Both the position numbers and the translations under genes were made by a program. DNA of 64,000 nt from Rhodospirillaceae bacterium (GTDB lineage: Bacteria; Pseudomonadota; Alphaproteobacteria; Bin65). Shown piece after piece: positions 34,460 through 42,903 of the stretch (positions are counted from its first letter, which is position 1; each line of letters begins with the position of its first letter). Location: positions 1-64,000 of the forward strand of contig JAPPLJ010000067.1 in assembly GCA_028819475.1 (NCBI GenBank), read 5' to 3'. A model generated the notes under the pieces. That model saw nothing but the letters and a program-made list of their open reading frames with translations. It was not told the DNA's origin and did no database searches.

Positions 34460-35506
34460 CTACGGTCTGGCGCAATCGGGAACCTTGTGGCCGGCTTCCT
34501 CCCAGGCCGCTACGGCGCCCGGATGGTATTTCACCGGTATCGGACCGCACATGCCGGTCTTCGCCGGGTCGATTTCGCCGAGGAAGATGTTCGCCATGTA
34601 GGGCGCCTTCGACGTGAACTTCTTCACGTTGGAGATCGCCGCCTTGGTGAGCGCCTTGGCCAGGTCGAAGCTCATCGACGTCTGGACCATCTCGGCGCCC
34701 GCCGTGCCCGGGGCGCGGTATGTGCCGTCCTCGGAGACGATGGTGAGCCCCTTGATCGGCTTGACGGTCTTGAGATCGATAACCCACGGGGCCGTTCCCG
34801 GCGCCTTGAGATATCTTTGCATGGCCTTGGAGTCCCACGCCTTCTTGGGCACCGACCACAGGGTGATGCTGCCGGAGCCGAGCGACCGCAGGATCCGGGT
34901 GTCCGGGAAGGTGATCGGCAGGACCATGGCGTCGCCGGTGCCGTCGGTGATGGTCTTGACCATCTGGCCCCAGTTGGACTGCACGCCCTTGTAGTCCTTG
35001 CCGTCGGAATAGCCGGTCACGATCCTCACGATCGCCCGGGCGATGTTCAGCGCCGCGCCGCGGGGCGGGCCGTTGACGATCGTCTTGCCCTTGATGTCCT
35101 TCCAGCCTTTGACGCTCGAACTGTCGAAGGCATAAAGCCCGTAGCCGCCGTAGGTGTAGGTGTAGAGCGCCGCCGTATTCTTGACGAGCTCAGCGCCCTT
35201 TTTCTTGCCGAGCTTGCCGTAGGGCCCGGCGCCGCGCGACAGCAGGAAGGGCAGGATGAGCGGGACCGCCGCGACATCCGTCTTGCCCTGGGCCAGGTTC
35301 TGAAGCGAGTTGGTCAGGGTCTGGCCCTCGGCGACCTGGAAATTGGCGATTCCCGCCGCCGAAGCCAGTTCGGCGAGGGTGGTGATCGTTGCGTGCGGCA
35401 CGCCGCCGGGGCTGGCGGTCTCCGCGGTCAGGTTCTGCTGGGCGTTGGCCGAAACGGCGAACGCCATGGTCGCCGCCAAGGCGGTCAGTGCGAGTTTTCC
35501 GGACAT
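34460..35506 (-). CDS. TAXI-family TRAP solute-binding protein
   Basis: This is a 348-residue periplasmic protein with a Sec signal peptide (MSGKLALTALAATMAFAVSA followed by NA, cleavage before QQ). TAXI signatures are ASAAGIANFQVAEGQTLTNS, LYTYTYGGYGLYAF and KGKTIVNGPPRGAALNIAR. It captures the substrate for the fused permease encoded next. A GGGAGGAAT ribosome site precedes ATG 35506. The ligand is unknown; the neighbouring CoA-transferase suggests a carboxylic acid. Confidence 0.93.
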   Translation of the reverse strand: MSGKLALTALAATMAFAVSANAQQNLTAETASPGGVPHATITTLAELASAAGIANFQVAEGQTLTNSLQNLAQGKTDVAAVPLILPFLLSRGAGPYGKLGKKKGAELVKNTAALYTYTYGGYGLYAFDSSSVKGWKDIKGKTIVNGPPRGAALNIARAIVRIVTGYSDGKDYKGVQSNWGQMVKTITDGTGDAMVLPITFPDTRILRSLGSGSITLWSVPKKAWDSKAMQRYLKAPGTAPWVIDLKTVKPIKGLTIVSEDGTYRAPGTAGAEMVQTSMSFDLAKALTKAAISNVKKFTSKAPYMANIFLGEIDPAKTGMCGPIPVKYHPGAVAAWEEAGHKVPDCARP

Positions 35507-35523
35507 GATTCCTCCCAAATTCT

Positions 35524-35564
35524 TTGCCCAATTCCGTTGCCCATTTCGTTGCCCATTTCGTTGC
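35524..35564. repeat. 12-bp tandem repeat in the TAXI gene leader
   Basis: TTGCCCATTTCG occurs twice in succession, preceded by a variant with one extra base and followed by a partial unit. It lies just upstream of the binding-protein start; a role in expression is possible but unproven. Confidence 0.7.
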
Positions 35565-35753
35565 ATGGTCAACGACCGGCTTTCTATAGCGGCATCGGCG
35601 AGGCCGGGAAAGTTGGATCGCGTTCGAGGCCGCAGTGCAGGCGTGCCGCGCACGATGCGGCTTTCGGCGCGGGGCCGCAGGCTGACCGGCTGCCGATCGG
35701 CGGGCGGGCCGCCAGCCTGAAAATTAACATGTTAAGTATTGCGCCGCGACGCG

Positions 35754-36509
35754 CTATGCCGCCGCAGAAACGCCCCACACCCTCCGGGCGAATTTGGGAT
35801 AGGGGTCGGCGATATCCGGCGCCACGGTTTCGCGCAGGACGGCGAGGGTTTCCGCATCCGGCGGCGCGGTCTCCGGCACCGTTTCGGGAATGTCGAAATC
35901 GAAGCCCGTGTTGTCCCGCACCTCTTCGACCGTGCGGCCGGGATGCACGCTCGACAGCGTAAACCGCGCCCGCTGCCGGTCGAAGCGGAACAGGCACAGG
36001 TCGGTCGCCAGGGCGAAGGGACCGCCGGGCCGGTGGACGCCGGGCGGGCTGACGCCGGGCGCGCTGATGAAATCGACCGCCTCGACCATGGTGCGCCGGG
36101 AATGCTCGAGCCGGAACAGGATGACCTTCGGCACCATGAAATAGAGATAGGCGCTGCCGAACGAGCCGGACCAGCGCACCGTCTGCTGCGGATAGCCTTC
36201 GCCGACGCCGACCAGGTTGATGTTCGCCCTGCCGTCGATCTGACCGCCGGACAGGAAGAAGGCGTCGACCCGGCCCTGGCCGGCACTGTCGAACAGGTCG
36301 ACGCCGCCGTCGGTCCTGTAGGCCGGGATTGTGGTGCCGATGATCGAGACCCGGGTGCGTTTGCCGGCCGCCCGGTCGCGGTGCCGGCGCAGCAGCGCCG
36401 CCGAGCCGGGGATCGGCGAGGAGACGCCGACGGCGATGTGGCCGCAGCCTTCGAGCAGATCGGCAATCGCCGCGATCAGCAGTTCTTCGAGGGCAAAGTC
36501 GGTAGACAT
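35754..36509 (-). CDS. CoA-transferase family protein, beta-like subunit
   Basis: This 251-residue protein resembles the B subunit of glutaconate/3-oxoacid CoA-transferases: ELLIAAIADLLEGCGHIAVG, GGVDLFDSAGQGRVDAFFLS, GQIDGRANINLVGVGEGYPQ, then HPGRTVEEVRDNTGFDF near the end. The usual catalytic Glu motif is not obvious. It starts 6 bases after the A subunit stop. Together they would attach CoA to an imported acid; the acid is unknown. Confidence 0.85.
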   Translation of the reverse strand: MSTDFALEELLIAAIADLLEGCGHIAVGVSSPIPGSAALLRRHRDRAAGKRTRVSIIGTTIPAYRTDGGVDLFDSAGQGRVDAFFLSGGQIDGRANINLVGVGEGYPQQTVRWSGSFGSAYLYFMVPKVILFRLEHSRRTMVEAVDFISAPGVSPPGVHRPGGPFALATDLCLFRFDRQRARFTLSSVHPGRTVEEVRDNTGFDFDIPETVPETAPPDAETLAVLRETVAPDIADPYPKFARRVWGVSAAA

Positions 36510-36515
36510 CCGCCG

Positions 36516-37352
36516 CTATTCGGCCGCGACGGCCGGCGCATTGCCGTAGACAGTCTCGTCGAGCCAAGCGGCGAAACCATCCTCCGTTTTCGCCATGCCC
36601 GCATAGGCTGTGAACCGGCCGGCGTCGTCCTCGTACAGGCCGGTCACGCCATAGGGCCACGCGCCCCGCTCGGCGACCGCGACGCCGCCGATATACATTT
36701 CGGGGATCGTCGCCGGCGCCAGCGCTTCGTCCTGCAGCAGGTTGCCGTCATAAAGCCGTTCGCAGGTCACCAGCGTCGTCCGCGCGGCATGGGCCATGAC
36801 CTTCAGTTCGGCCTGGCGGCCGATCCAGACGTTGCCGGACCGGTCGGCCAGCGGCGCGTGGAACAGCGCGATATCCGGCACGATCGCCGGCAGGGCGACG
36901 ATGGGATCGTCTTCGGCGAATGGGTTGTCGACGATCCGGTAGTCGTCGCGATGGCGAACGATGTCGGAGCCGATCAGCCCGCGCAGCGGCATGAAGGGGA
37001 TGCCCTTCTCGCCCGCCTGCAAGCCGGCGTAGACCGCCGGGCAGGTGCTGTCGATGACCCGGATTGCGCCGGACCGGACGGCGCGGCCGAAGCAGGGCGC
37101 CTGGCCGTATTCGCCCAGCGTCACGCCGCTGGTCTCGACCGTAGCGACGCAGCCGGCGCCGATCAGCATGTCGGCCTGGAGCCCGCTGGTCGGGACGGTC
37201 ACCAGATGCAGGTCCCGCACGCCGCGCCGGATCAGCGCAAAGGTTGCCGCCATCGCCGCGCAGCCGCCTTCCGCCTTGAACACGGCGAGCTTGGCGCCGT
37301 CCGGCACCTCGGCGGCGAGGGCGTCGACATCGGCGAGAAGGACATCTGACAT
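36516..37352 (-). CDS. CoA-transferase family protein, alpha-like subunit
   Basis: This 278-residue CoA-transferase A-type protein contains RGVRDLHLVTVPTSGLQADM, LIGAGCVATVETSGVTLGEY, IPFMPLRGLIGSDI and VPDIALFHAPLADRSGNVWI. It pairs with the beta-like gene directly downstream. The TRAP transporter genes follow in the same direction, which points to activation of the imported carboxylate to a CoA thioester. Confidence 0.87.
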   Translation of the reverse strand: MSDVLLADVDALAAEVPDGAKLAVFKAEGGCAAMAATFALIRRGVRDLHLVTVPTSGLQADMLIGAGCVATVETSGVTLGEYGQAPCFGRAVRSGAIRVIDSTCPAVYAGLQAGEKGIPFMPLRGLIGSDIVRHRDDYRIVDNPFAEDDPIVALPAIVPDIALFHAPLADRSGNVWIGRQAELKVMAHAARTTLVTCERLYDGNLLQDEALAPATIPEMYIGGVAVAERGAWPYGVTGLYEDDAGRFTAYAGMAKTEDGFAAWLDETVYGNAPAVAAE

Positions 37353-37678
37353 GGGGCGGCTCCGGTTCGTTGCGGCGGCGCCAGTGTGACAGGCCCGGCC
37401 CGCAAGCTCAATGGCGGCCGGCGGGCGGGAAAGCCGCCGTCCGGCGCATAGGGTTTACTCTCGATAACGTTTCAAACCCAAAAACATGTCGCCCCGGACG
37501 GAGCGAAGCGGAGATCCGGGGCCCAGAGCCACAGGCTACCGCCGTTCGGACGGCCTCTGAGCGCCGGATCGGGTCCGGCGCAACATTGTGGTTTCTTTTT
37601 GCAATGTTGACCTGTTGATGGCGGACGCTCGAACGCCCATTTTCATCGGTCCATAATCGACATGAACAAGGCCGGACG
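37353..37678. repeat. Gap with dispersed palindromic repeat, family C
   Basis: This 326-base gap lies between the divergent CoA-transferase and RHH genes. At 37492-37530 it carries CCCCGGACGGAGCGAAGCGG followed by AGATCCGGGGCCCAG, a short hairpin matching the units at 44011 and 53019. No coding sequence is seen; promoters for both flanking genes should lie here but no strong -35/-10 pair stands out. Confidence 0.75.
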
Positions 37679-37933
37679 ATGCGCACAACGCTGAACATCG
37701 ACGACGATGTGTTGCAGGCGATCCGGGAAATCGCGAACAGCGAATCGAGACCGGCAGGCGCCGTGGTCTCCGACTTGCTCAGGCGGTCGCTGACCGGCGC
37801 CGGCCGAAACGACGCGGATGACAGCATGGATCAGCCCGTTGCAGAGTTCGGCTTTCGCCCCTTTCGGAAGCGCGGGGGCCGCTTCGTCACGAACGAAACG
37901 ATCGACCGGCTGCGCGGCGAGGCTGGCGACTGA
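37679..37933 (+). CDS. RHH (VapB-type) antitoxin, orphan
   Basis: This 84-residue protein begins MRTTLNIDDDVLQAIREIAN, the RHH opening of VapB antitoxins, and ends FRPFRKRGGRFVTNETIDRL, the segment that normally threads through a VapC toxin. In intact loci vapC starts at or over this stop codon; here the next 43 bases are non-coding and the convergent ChaC gene ends at 37977. It is therefore an antitoxin without a toxin. Confidence 0.85.
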   Translation: MRTTLNIDDDVLQAIREIANSESRPAGAVVSDLLRRSLTGAGRNDADDSMDQPVAEFGFRPFRKRGGRFVTNETIDRLRGEAGD

Positions 37934-37976
37934 TTCGCCGTTCGGAACCGCCTCGAAACCCGGAAATCAGGATCGA

Positions 37977-38681
37977 CTATCCCACCCCCGCCTCCAGCGC
38001 CGCGAGCCGTTGCAGGCGGGCGAGGGGGCGGTCGCGGATGCCGTATTCGGCCAGGTGGGCGAGCGTGTTGTCGAGATAGGCGCGCGTCGTGCCGAGCGGT
38101 CCTGCGGCATGGGCCAGCGCATCCACCATCTCGGCCTCCGGCGGCCGGCCGGCATAGCGCGGATGGGCCGGGTTGATCAGGAAGGTCACCGCCCAGACCG
38201 GCCCTTCGCCGGTTGCGACGCGGCACCAGCGCGCCCGGTAGGCGTCGCCGAACATCTCGCGCCGCCAGACGATCCCGATCTCTTCGGCCACCGCCTGCGC
38301 GGCGATCCGGAACGCCATGCCGACGCAGGAGCCGCCGGGCTCCAGCCCCAGCATCAGGCCGGGCCGCTCCGGCGTGCCGCGCCCCAGATGGGTCCACAGG
38401 CAGAAGCGCCGGTGATAGCCGTACAGCCGCGCGATCCGCCGTTCGACGAAGTGGATCGCCGGGTTCCAGATCAGCGAGCCGTAGCCGAACACCCAGACAT
38501 CGCCGCCCCGTGCCGGAGAGCCGCCGGGCCGGGCGGCCAAGGTCTCCCGCCACGACGCTTCCAGCTCCTCGTCCGACAGGATCGGCACGTCCGGCGCGTT
38601 CGCCCTGATATACTCCCGCAGCACGCCGCTGAGGATAACCTCGCGGGTCAGCCGGAATTCGCTCGCGTCGGTATCGCGCAT
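37977..38681 (-). CDS. Gamma-glutamylcyclotransferase (ChaC-like)
   Basis: This is a 234-residue protein with the ChaC signature VFGYGSLIWNP and the following RIARLYGYHRRFCLW; GMAFRI and YLDNTLAHLAEYGIRD are later landmarks. ChaC enzymes split glutathione to 5-oxoproline and Cys-Gly in the cytosol. The N-terminal extension of ~60 residues is common in alphaproteobacterial members. ATG 38681 is used; a TTG two codons upstream is the alternative. It is convergent with the orphan antitoxin. Confidence 0.88.
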   Translation of the reverse strand: MRDTDASEFRLTREVILSGVLREYIRANAPDVPILSDEELEASWRETLAARPGGSPARGGDVWVFGYGSLIWNPAIHFVERRIARLYGYHRRFCLWTHLGRGTPERPGLMLGLEPGGSCVGMAFRIAAQAVAEEIGIVWRREMFGDAYRARWCRVATGEGPVWAVTFLINPAHPRYAGRPPEAEMVDALAHAAGPLGTTRAYLDNTLAHLAEYGIRDRPLARLQRLAALEAGVG

Positions 38682-38795
38682 CGGCAAGGGCTGTTCGATA
38701 GGAGGCGTTTCAGGAAGAACGCGGCCTTATAGGCGAGGACGGAGGGCGCGTCACCCGGCGCGGCGGTCCGGCCCCCTATGCAGGAGCCGCAAGCG

Positions 38796-39608
38796 TCAGA
38801 TGCGGATCGCCGCCGCCTCGTTGCGGATCGCGCGCAGGACGGAGAAGGCGGTGAGGCTCGACGTTTTGGGATTGTCGGGCAGCGGCCTGCCCTCCATGCG
38901 CAGCGCCATCCGGCCGAACGCGCCTGTGGCTTCGATCTCGTGCACGTTGCCGGGCGCTTGCGGGTCGGCGACGATGCGCACGTCCGTCCGGTCGAAGCCG
39001 GCGCCGGCCAGCGCCACGGTCGCCGCCACGTTGGCGTTCTTCGGATAGGTCTGCGCGGCTTCGTCGGCCGGGCCCTCGAACAGGGTGAAGGGCGCGTCGA
39101 GCCGGTCGAGGTCGCACAGGGCTTCGCCCGGCGTGCCCTTCCAGGCCGGCGGCGGCTTGCGCGAGGTGTAGGTCACGCGCTCCAGCCCGCCCTGGCGCGC
39201 CGCGGCGAGCGCGTCGATGCCGCCGACCGCGCCGGGCGCGATCTCGGCCGTGCCGCAACCCTCCTCTGCGGCCCGTTCCAACTTCGCAAGCAGGGCCCGG
39301 TCCGCGAGCGCGCCGACCGAGACGACGAGCAGACGGTGACCGGCGCGCAGGGCCGGCACGCCGTGTTCGCCGAGCGCGCCGTGGCCCGCCGCCTCGACGA
39401 TCAGGCCCGGCGGTTCGGCCAGCGCCGCGATGCTGTCGGTGACCTGAATGTCGGGGCCGAGCGCCGCCTGCGTCTCAGCGACCCGGGCCGGACGGACGAT
39501 CACGGCGGCGATGCGGCAGGTCGCATCGTCCGCCAGCGCGCCGACGGTGTAGCGCCCGATCGCGCCGTAGCCGACGATGGCGACGGCCTTTTGCGCCCGG
39601 TCCGTCAT
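38796..39608 (-). CDS. nadX: L-aspartate dehydrogenase-like protein
   Basis: This 270-residue protein has the dinucleotide-binding motif VAIVGYGAIGRYTVGAL at the N-terminus, an APGAVGGIDALAAAR active-site region, the conserved YPKNANVAATVALAG and the C-terminal SVLRAIRNEAAAIRI. NadX oxidises aspartate to iminoaspartate or runs reductive amination. It overlaps the TPP-enzyme gene by 4 bases. Within this catabolic cluster it may act on a different amino acid or imine, so the NAD-biosynthesis role is not assured. Confidence 0.87.
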   Translation of the reverse strand: MTDRAQKAVAIVGYGAIGRYTVGALADDATCRIAAVIVRPARVAETQAALGPDIQVTDSIAALAEPPGLIVEAAGHGALGEHGVPALRAGHRLLVVSVGALADRALLAKLERAAEEGCGTAEIAPGAVGGIDALAAARQGGLERVTYTSRKPPPAWKGTPGEALCDLDRLDAPFTLFEGPADEAAQTYPKNANVAATVALAGAGFDRTDVRIVADPQAPGNVHEIEATGAFGRMALRMEGRPLPDNPKTSSLTAFSVLRAIRNEAAAIRI

Positions 39609-41287
39609 GGTTTGCCCCCGCTCCCCTTTTCCCGCACCTTTTTCTCCCGCACAGGCGGGCCGGCGAAGGGCCGGGCGAACGGGCCGATGCCGGCCATGTC
39701 GACCTCCAATACCGCCGGGCCCTCGCCGTCCAGCGCCTTGGGCAGCAGCTGCCCGAACGTCTCGACGCTCGCGGCCTTCAGGTGGCGCACGCCCATGCTG
39801 GCGCACAGGGCGGCGAAGTCCGGCGTCAGCAGGTCGGCATAGTGGCGCCGGCCGCCGTAACGGGCGTCCTGGATGTTGCGGATCACGCCGTAGCCGCCGT
39901 CGTTCATCAGCAGGACGGTGACGGGCGCCTTCTCCTGCGCCGCCGTCGCCAGCTCGCCGAGATTGAGGGCGAAGCCGCCGTCGCCGACCAGCGCGACCGT
40001 CCGGCGGCCCGGTTCGGCGAGCGCCGCGCCGACCGCCATCGGCAGGCCCTGCCCGATCGCGCCGCCCAGCGAATGCACGCCCCGGCGCGAACCGGTGAGC
40101 GGCACCGCCCGGTTGCCCCAGATGCTGTTGCTAAGTGTAATGTCGCGCACCCACGGCGAACCGGCCGGAAAGTGCGCCTTCACCGCGTCCAGCACCGCGC
40201 TCCAGCTCTCGCCCAGATTGGCCGTCAGTCCGGCCTCCGCCGCCTGCCTCGCAGCGCCGAGATCGGCGGCGAACGCCGGGTCGAAGCGCAGCCGTCCGGT
40301 CAGCCGGTCGGCCAACCCGCCGAGCGCCGCCACCGCGTCGCCCCGGACGAAGCGCGCGGTCGTATAGCCACGGCCGTCCATCGACGGGTCGCAGTCCACG
40401 CGCCAGCGGTTTTCCGGCAGGCCCAGATTCCATTTCAGGGTTTCGTTGCCGCGCAGGCGCGAACCCACGACGACCAGGAGATCGCAGGTGCCGTAGAATT
40501 CCTCGACCGGCGTTGCGGCGTTGAACGCGCCGAGCGTCATCGGATGGGTCTCCGGCACGACGCCGCGGCCGTTCGTGCTGGTCACGATGCCGACGCCCAT
40601 ATCGGCCAGGCGCAGGGCCGCCGAGTCCGCACCGCGCGCGCCGCCGCCGAGCCACAGCACCGGCCGCCGCGCCCCGGCGACCGCCTCGGCCAGCGCATCC
40701 AGATCGGCCGGCGCCGGCCGGGTGCGAGCGATCTTCGGCGGCGCCGGCGACTCCGGCATGTCGACCGCTGCCGCCTGCACATCGATGGGAATTTCCACGC
40801 TGACCGGCCCGGCCGGCGGCGTCCGCGCGGTCCGCACCGCCTCGCGCAGCACGGCGAGCGCTTCTTCCGGCGCGCCGACCCGGAAGAACGCCTTGGATAC
40901 CCCCTTCAGCATGGTCGGCTGGTCGGGCGCCTCGTGGATATAGCCCCAGCCGCGATCGAGCCAGCCGCGCTCGATCTGGCCGGTCAGATGCAGCACCGGC
41001 GAGCCTGCCGTGCGCGCCTCGACCAGGCTGCCGGCGGCATTGCCCGCCGCCACGCCGGTCGAGGTCACGCCGACGCCGAGACCGCCGGAGACCCGGGCGA
41101 AGGCGTCGGCCATGTTGAGCGCGCCGGCCTCGCCGCGCGCCGGCACGAAGCGCATCCGGTTGCCGCGCGCGAAGGCGTCGAGCACCGGCATGTTGTGGAT
41201 CGAGATGACGCCGAAGGCGGTCCGCACGCCGCAGGCGTCGAGAAAGGCGGCGACCAGGTCGCCGACGGTCGACGGGGCCTCAGGCAA
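39605..41287 (-). CDS. Thiamine pyrophosphate-dependent enzyme (acetolactate synthase-like)
   Basis: About 560 residues in the three-domain ALS layout. The N-terminal Pyr domain carries the catalytic Glu in VPARGEAGALNMADAFARVS; the middle domain shows PVLWLGGGARGADSA; the PP domain shows VALVGDGGFALNLGELATA then NDGGYGVIRN as the TPP-Mg motif. It would perform carboligation or decarboxylation of a 2-oxo acid. No ATG fits; TTG 41287, overlapping the SDR stop, is the likely start, though a start inside the SDR gene cannot be excluded. Confidence 0.87.
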   Translation of the reverse strand: MPEAPSTVGDLVAAFLDACGVRTAFGVISIHNMPVLDAFARGNRMRFVPARGEAGALNMADAFARVSGGLGVGVTSTGVAAGNAAGSLVEARTAGSPVLHLTGQIERGWLDRGWGYIHEAPDQPTMLKGVSKAFFRVGAPEEALAVLREAVRTARTPPAGPVSVEIPIDVQAAAVDMPESPAPPKIARTRPAPADLDALAEAVAGARRPVLWLGGGARGADSAALRLADMGVGIVTSTNGRGVVPETHPMTLGAFNAATPVEEFYGTCDLLVVVGSRLRGNETLKWNLGLPENRWRVDCDPSMDGRGYTTARFVRGDAVAALGGLADRLTGRLRFDPAFAADLGAARQAAEAGLTANLGESWSAVLDAVKAHFPAGSPWVRDITLSNSIWGNRAVPLTGSRRGVHSLGGAIGQGLPMAVGAALAEPGRRTVALVGDGGFALNLGELATAAQEKAPVTVLLMNDGGYGVIRNIQDARYGGRRHYADLLTPDFAALCASMGVRHLKAASVETFGQLLPKALDGEGPAVLEVDMAGIGPFARPFAGPPVREKKVREKGSGGKP

Positions 41288-42071
41288 AGCGGGAAGTCCC
41301 GCCCGAGACTTCGAGCGCCGCGCCGGAGATGTAGGCCGCAGCCGGCGAGGCCAGGTAGACCACCGCCGAGGCGGCCTCATCCGGCGCGCCCAGCCGGCCG
41401 AGGGGAATGTTCTTCTCGACCGCCAGAGCCGCCATCCAGTCCTCCAGGCTCTGGGCCGGGTCGGACCTAGCTTCGTACCGCCGCTGCCACTGGCCCGAAT
41501 AAACCAGCCCGAGCAGGATGGCGTTGACCCGCACCCCGTCGGGCGCGAACTCGACGCTCATGGACTTGACGAGATTCTGGACGCCGGCGCGCAGGGCCGC
41601 GGTGCAGACCATGTGCGACTCCGGCTGGCGCGCGAGCAGGGAATTGACCACGACGATGCTGCCGGCCGCGCTTTCCTTCAGCGCCGGCAGGAAGGCGCGG
41701 GTCGGCCGGATGACCGAGAAGAATTTCAGGTCGAACTCGTCGCGCCAGGCGTCGTCGTCGGTATCGGCGAAGGTGCTGACCCGCCCCTGCCCGGCATTGT
41801 TGATCAGGATATCCAGCCCGCCGAAAGCCTCCAGCACCCGGCCCTGCATCGCCGCGACTGCCGCTTCGTCCCGCACGTCGCAGACGACGGGCAGCACGGC
41901 GTCGCCGAACCGCTCATGAAGCGGCGCGGCGGCGGTCTCCAGCCGGTCGGCGCTGCGGCCGCACAGGGCGACCCGCGCGCCGTCTTCGAGCAGCAGCCTC
42001 ACCGTCGCCAGGCCGATGCCCGACGAGCCGCCCGTCACCAGCGCCCGCTTGCCCGACAGTCCCAGATTCAT
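41280..42071 (-). CDS. Short-chain dehydrogenase/reductase, atypical active site
   Basis: The N-terminus of this 263-residue SDR has the cofactor motif TGGSSGIG and the mid-region LINNAGQGR. The usual Tyr-x3-Lys catalytic pair is missing: the aligned stretch reads SHMVCTAALRAGVQNLVKSM, with Thr and Arg in those places. This variant occurs in a known subgroup of SDRs. It overlaps the hydrolase gene upstream by 4 bases and the TPP gene downstream, so it is tightly coupled. The substrate is unknown. Confidence 0.87.
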   Translation of the reverse strand: MNLGLSGKRALVTGGSSGIGLATVRLLLEDGARVALCGRSADRLETAAAPLHERFGDAVLPVVCDVRDEAAVAAMQGRVLEAFGGLDILINNAGQGRVSTFADTDDDAWRDEFDLKFFSVIRPTRAFLPALKESAAGSIVVVNSLLARQPESHMVCTAALRAGVQNLVKSMSVEFAPDGVRVNAILLGLVYSGQWQRRYEARSDPAQSLEDWMAALAVEKNIPLGRLGAPDEAASAVVYLASPAAAYISGAALEVSGGTSRFA

Positions 42072-42901
42072 CGGGCGGCCCCCCCGAGAGGATCGGCGAG
42101 CGGATCGGCAAATCCGGCGAGCAGCGCGTTGAACGCGTCCGGCTGCTCAATGTACGGCAGATGTCCGGCGCCGGGGATCAGCGTGAAGCTCGCCTGGGGC
42201 CGGCTGGCGGCGATCTCGCGGTTGGTGTCGGGCGGCGTCACCCGGTCTTCCGCGCCGCAGACCACCGCCATCGGCCCGTCATAGTCCGCGACCTCGGCCA
42301 TCAGGTCGCCCATCGAGAGCGCCCGGGCGGCCCGCCGGTAGCCGACCGGGCGGATTTCCGCGGTGATGCCGGCGACGGTGTCGCGCAGCTCCTCCGGCAC
42401 GTCGGGCGCCAGCAGGTTGCCGGCGCGGGCCTGCGCCATGCCTTCGACGCCCAGCCGTTCCAGCGGTTCCAGCCGGGCGCGCAGTTTTGCTTCCCGCTCC
42501 GCTTCGGAAAGCCGGCCGTGGCCCTGGGCGGCGTCGGACAGGAACAGGCCGGCGACCCGCTCCGGCGCGATATTGGCGAAGGCGGCGGAGAACAGCGCGC
42601 CCAGGGAATTGCCGCACAGGATCGCGCGCTCGATCTCCAGCGCGTCGACCAGGTCGCGCAGGACCAGGGCGTAGTCGCGCGGAACCGGCGTTTCGCTGTC
42701 CACGTCGGTCGATTGTCCGTAGCCCGGCGCGCCCCAGGCGATCACCCGGTAGCGATCAGCGAAGGCGGGAAACTGGTGAATCCAGCCGCGCGAGGCCGAG
42801 CCGATGCCGTGCAGCAGGAACAGCACCGGCCCGCTGCCCGCCTGCCGGATTTCGACCCGGCGGCTTCCGATCTGGACGATTTCGATTTCGGGAAGGGACA
42901 T
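42068..42901 (-). CDS. Alpha/beta hydrolase
   Basis: This 277-residue alpha/beta-hydrolase-fold protein has the oxyanion motif LLHGIGSASRGW, nucleophile Ser99 in CGNSLGALFSA, Asp in CGAEDRVTPPD and the catalytic His in GAGHLPYIEQP. It resembles meta-cleavage C-C hydrolases (MhpC/BphD type) and esterases. Lying between two SDR genes in the Rieske cluster, it could cleave a ring-opened intermediate. Confidence 0.9.
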   Translation of the reverse strand: MSLPEIEIVQIGSRRVEIRQAGSGPVLFLLHGIGSASRGWIHQFPAFADRYRVIAWGAPGYGQSTDVDSETPVPRDYALVLRDLVDALEIERAILCGNSLGALFSAAFANIAPERVAGLFLSDAAQGHGRLSEAEREAKLRARLEPLERLGVEGMAQARAGNLLAPDVPEELRDTVAGITAEIRPVGYRRAARALSMGDLMAEVADYDGPMAVVCGAEDRVTPPDTNREIAASRPQASFTLIPGAGHLPYIEQPDAFNALLAGFADPLADPLGGAAR

Positions 42902-42903
42902 CG

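Noticed and set aside
32017-34617. An 866-codon open frame antisense to the TRAP permease gene
   Set aside because: It is rich in Gln, Asp, His and Arg with no domain, and mirrors a clear membrane protein; GC-rich DNA produces such long shadow frames.
35640-35753. Continuation of the CoA-transferase beta-like gene beyond 35754
   Set aside because: The stop at 35754 ends a protein of normal length; longer frames across this area belong to other phases.
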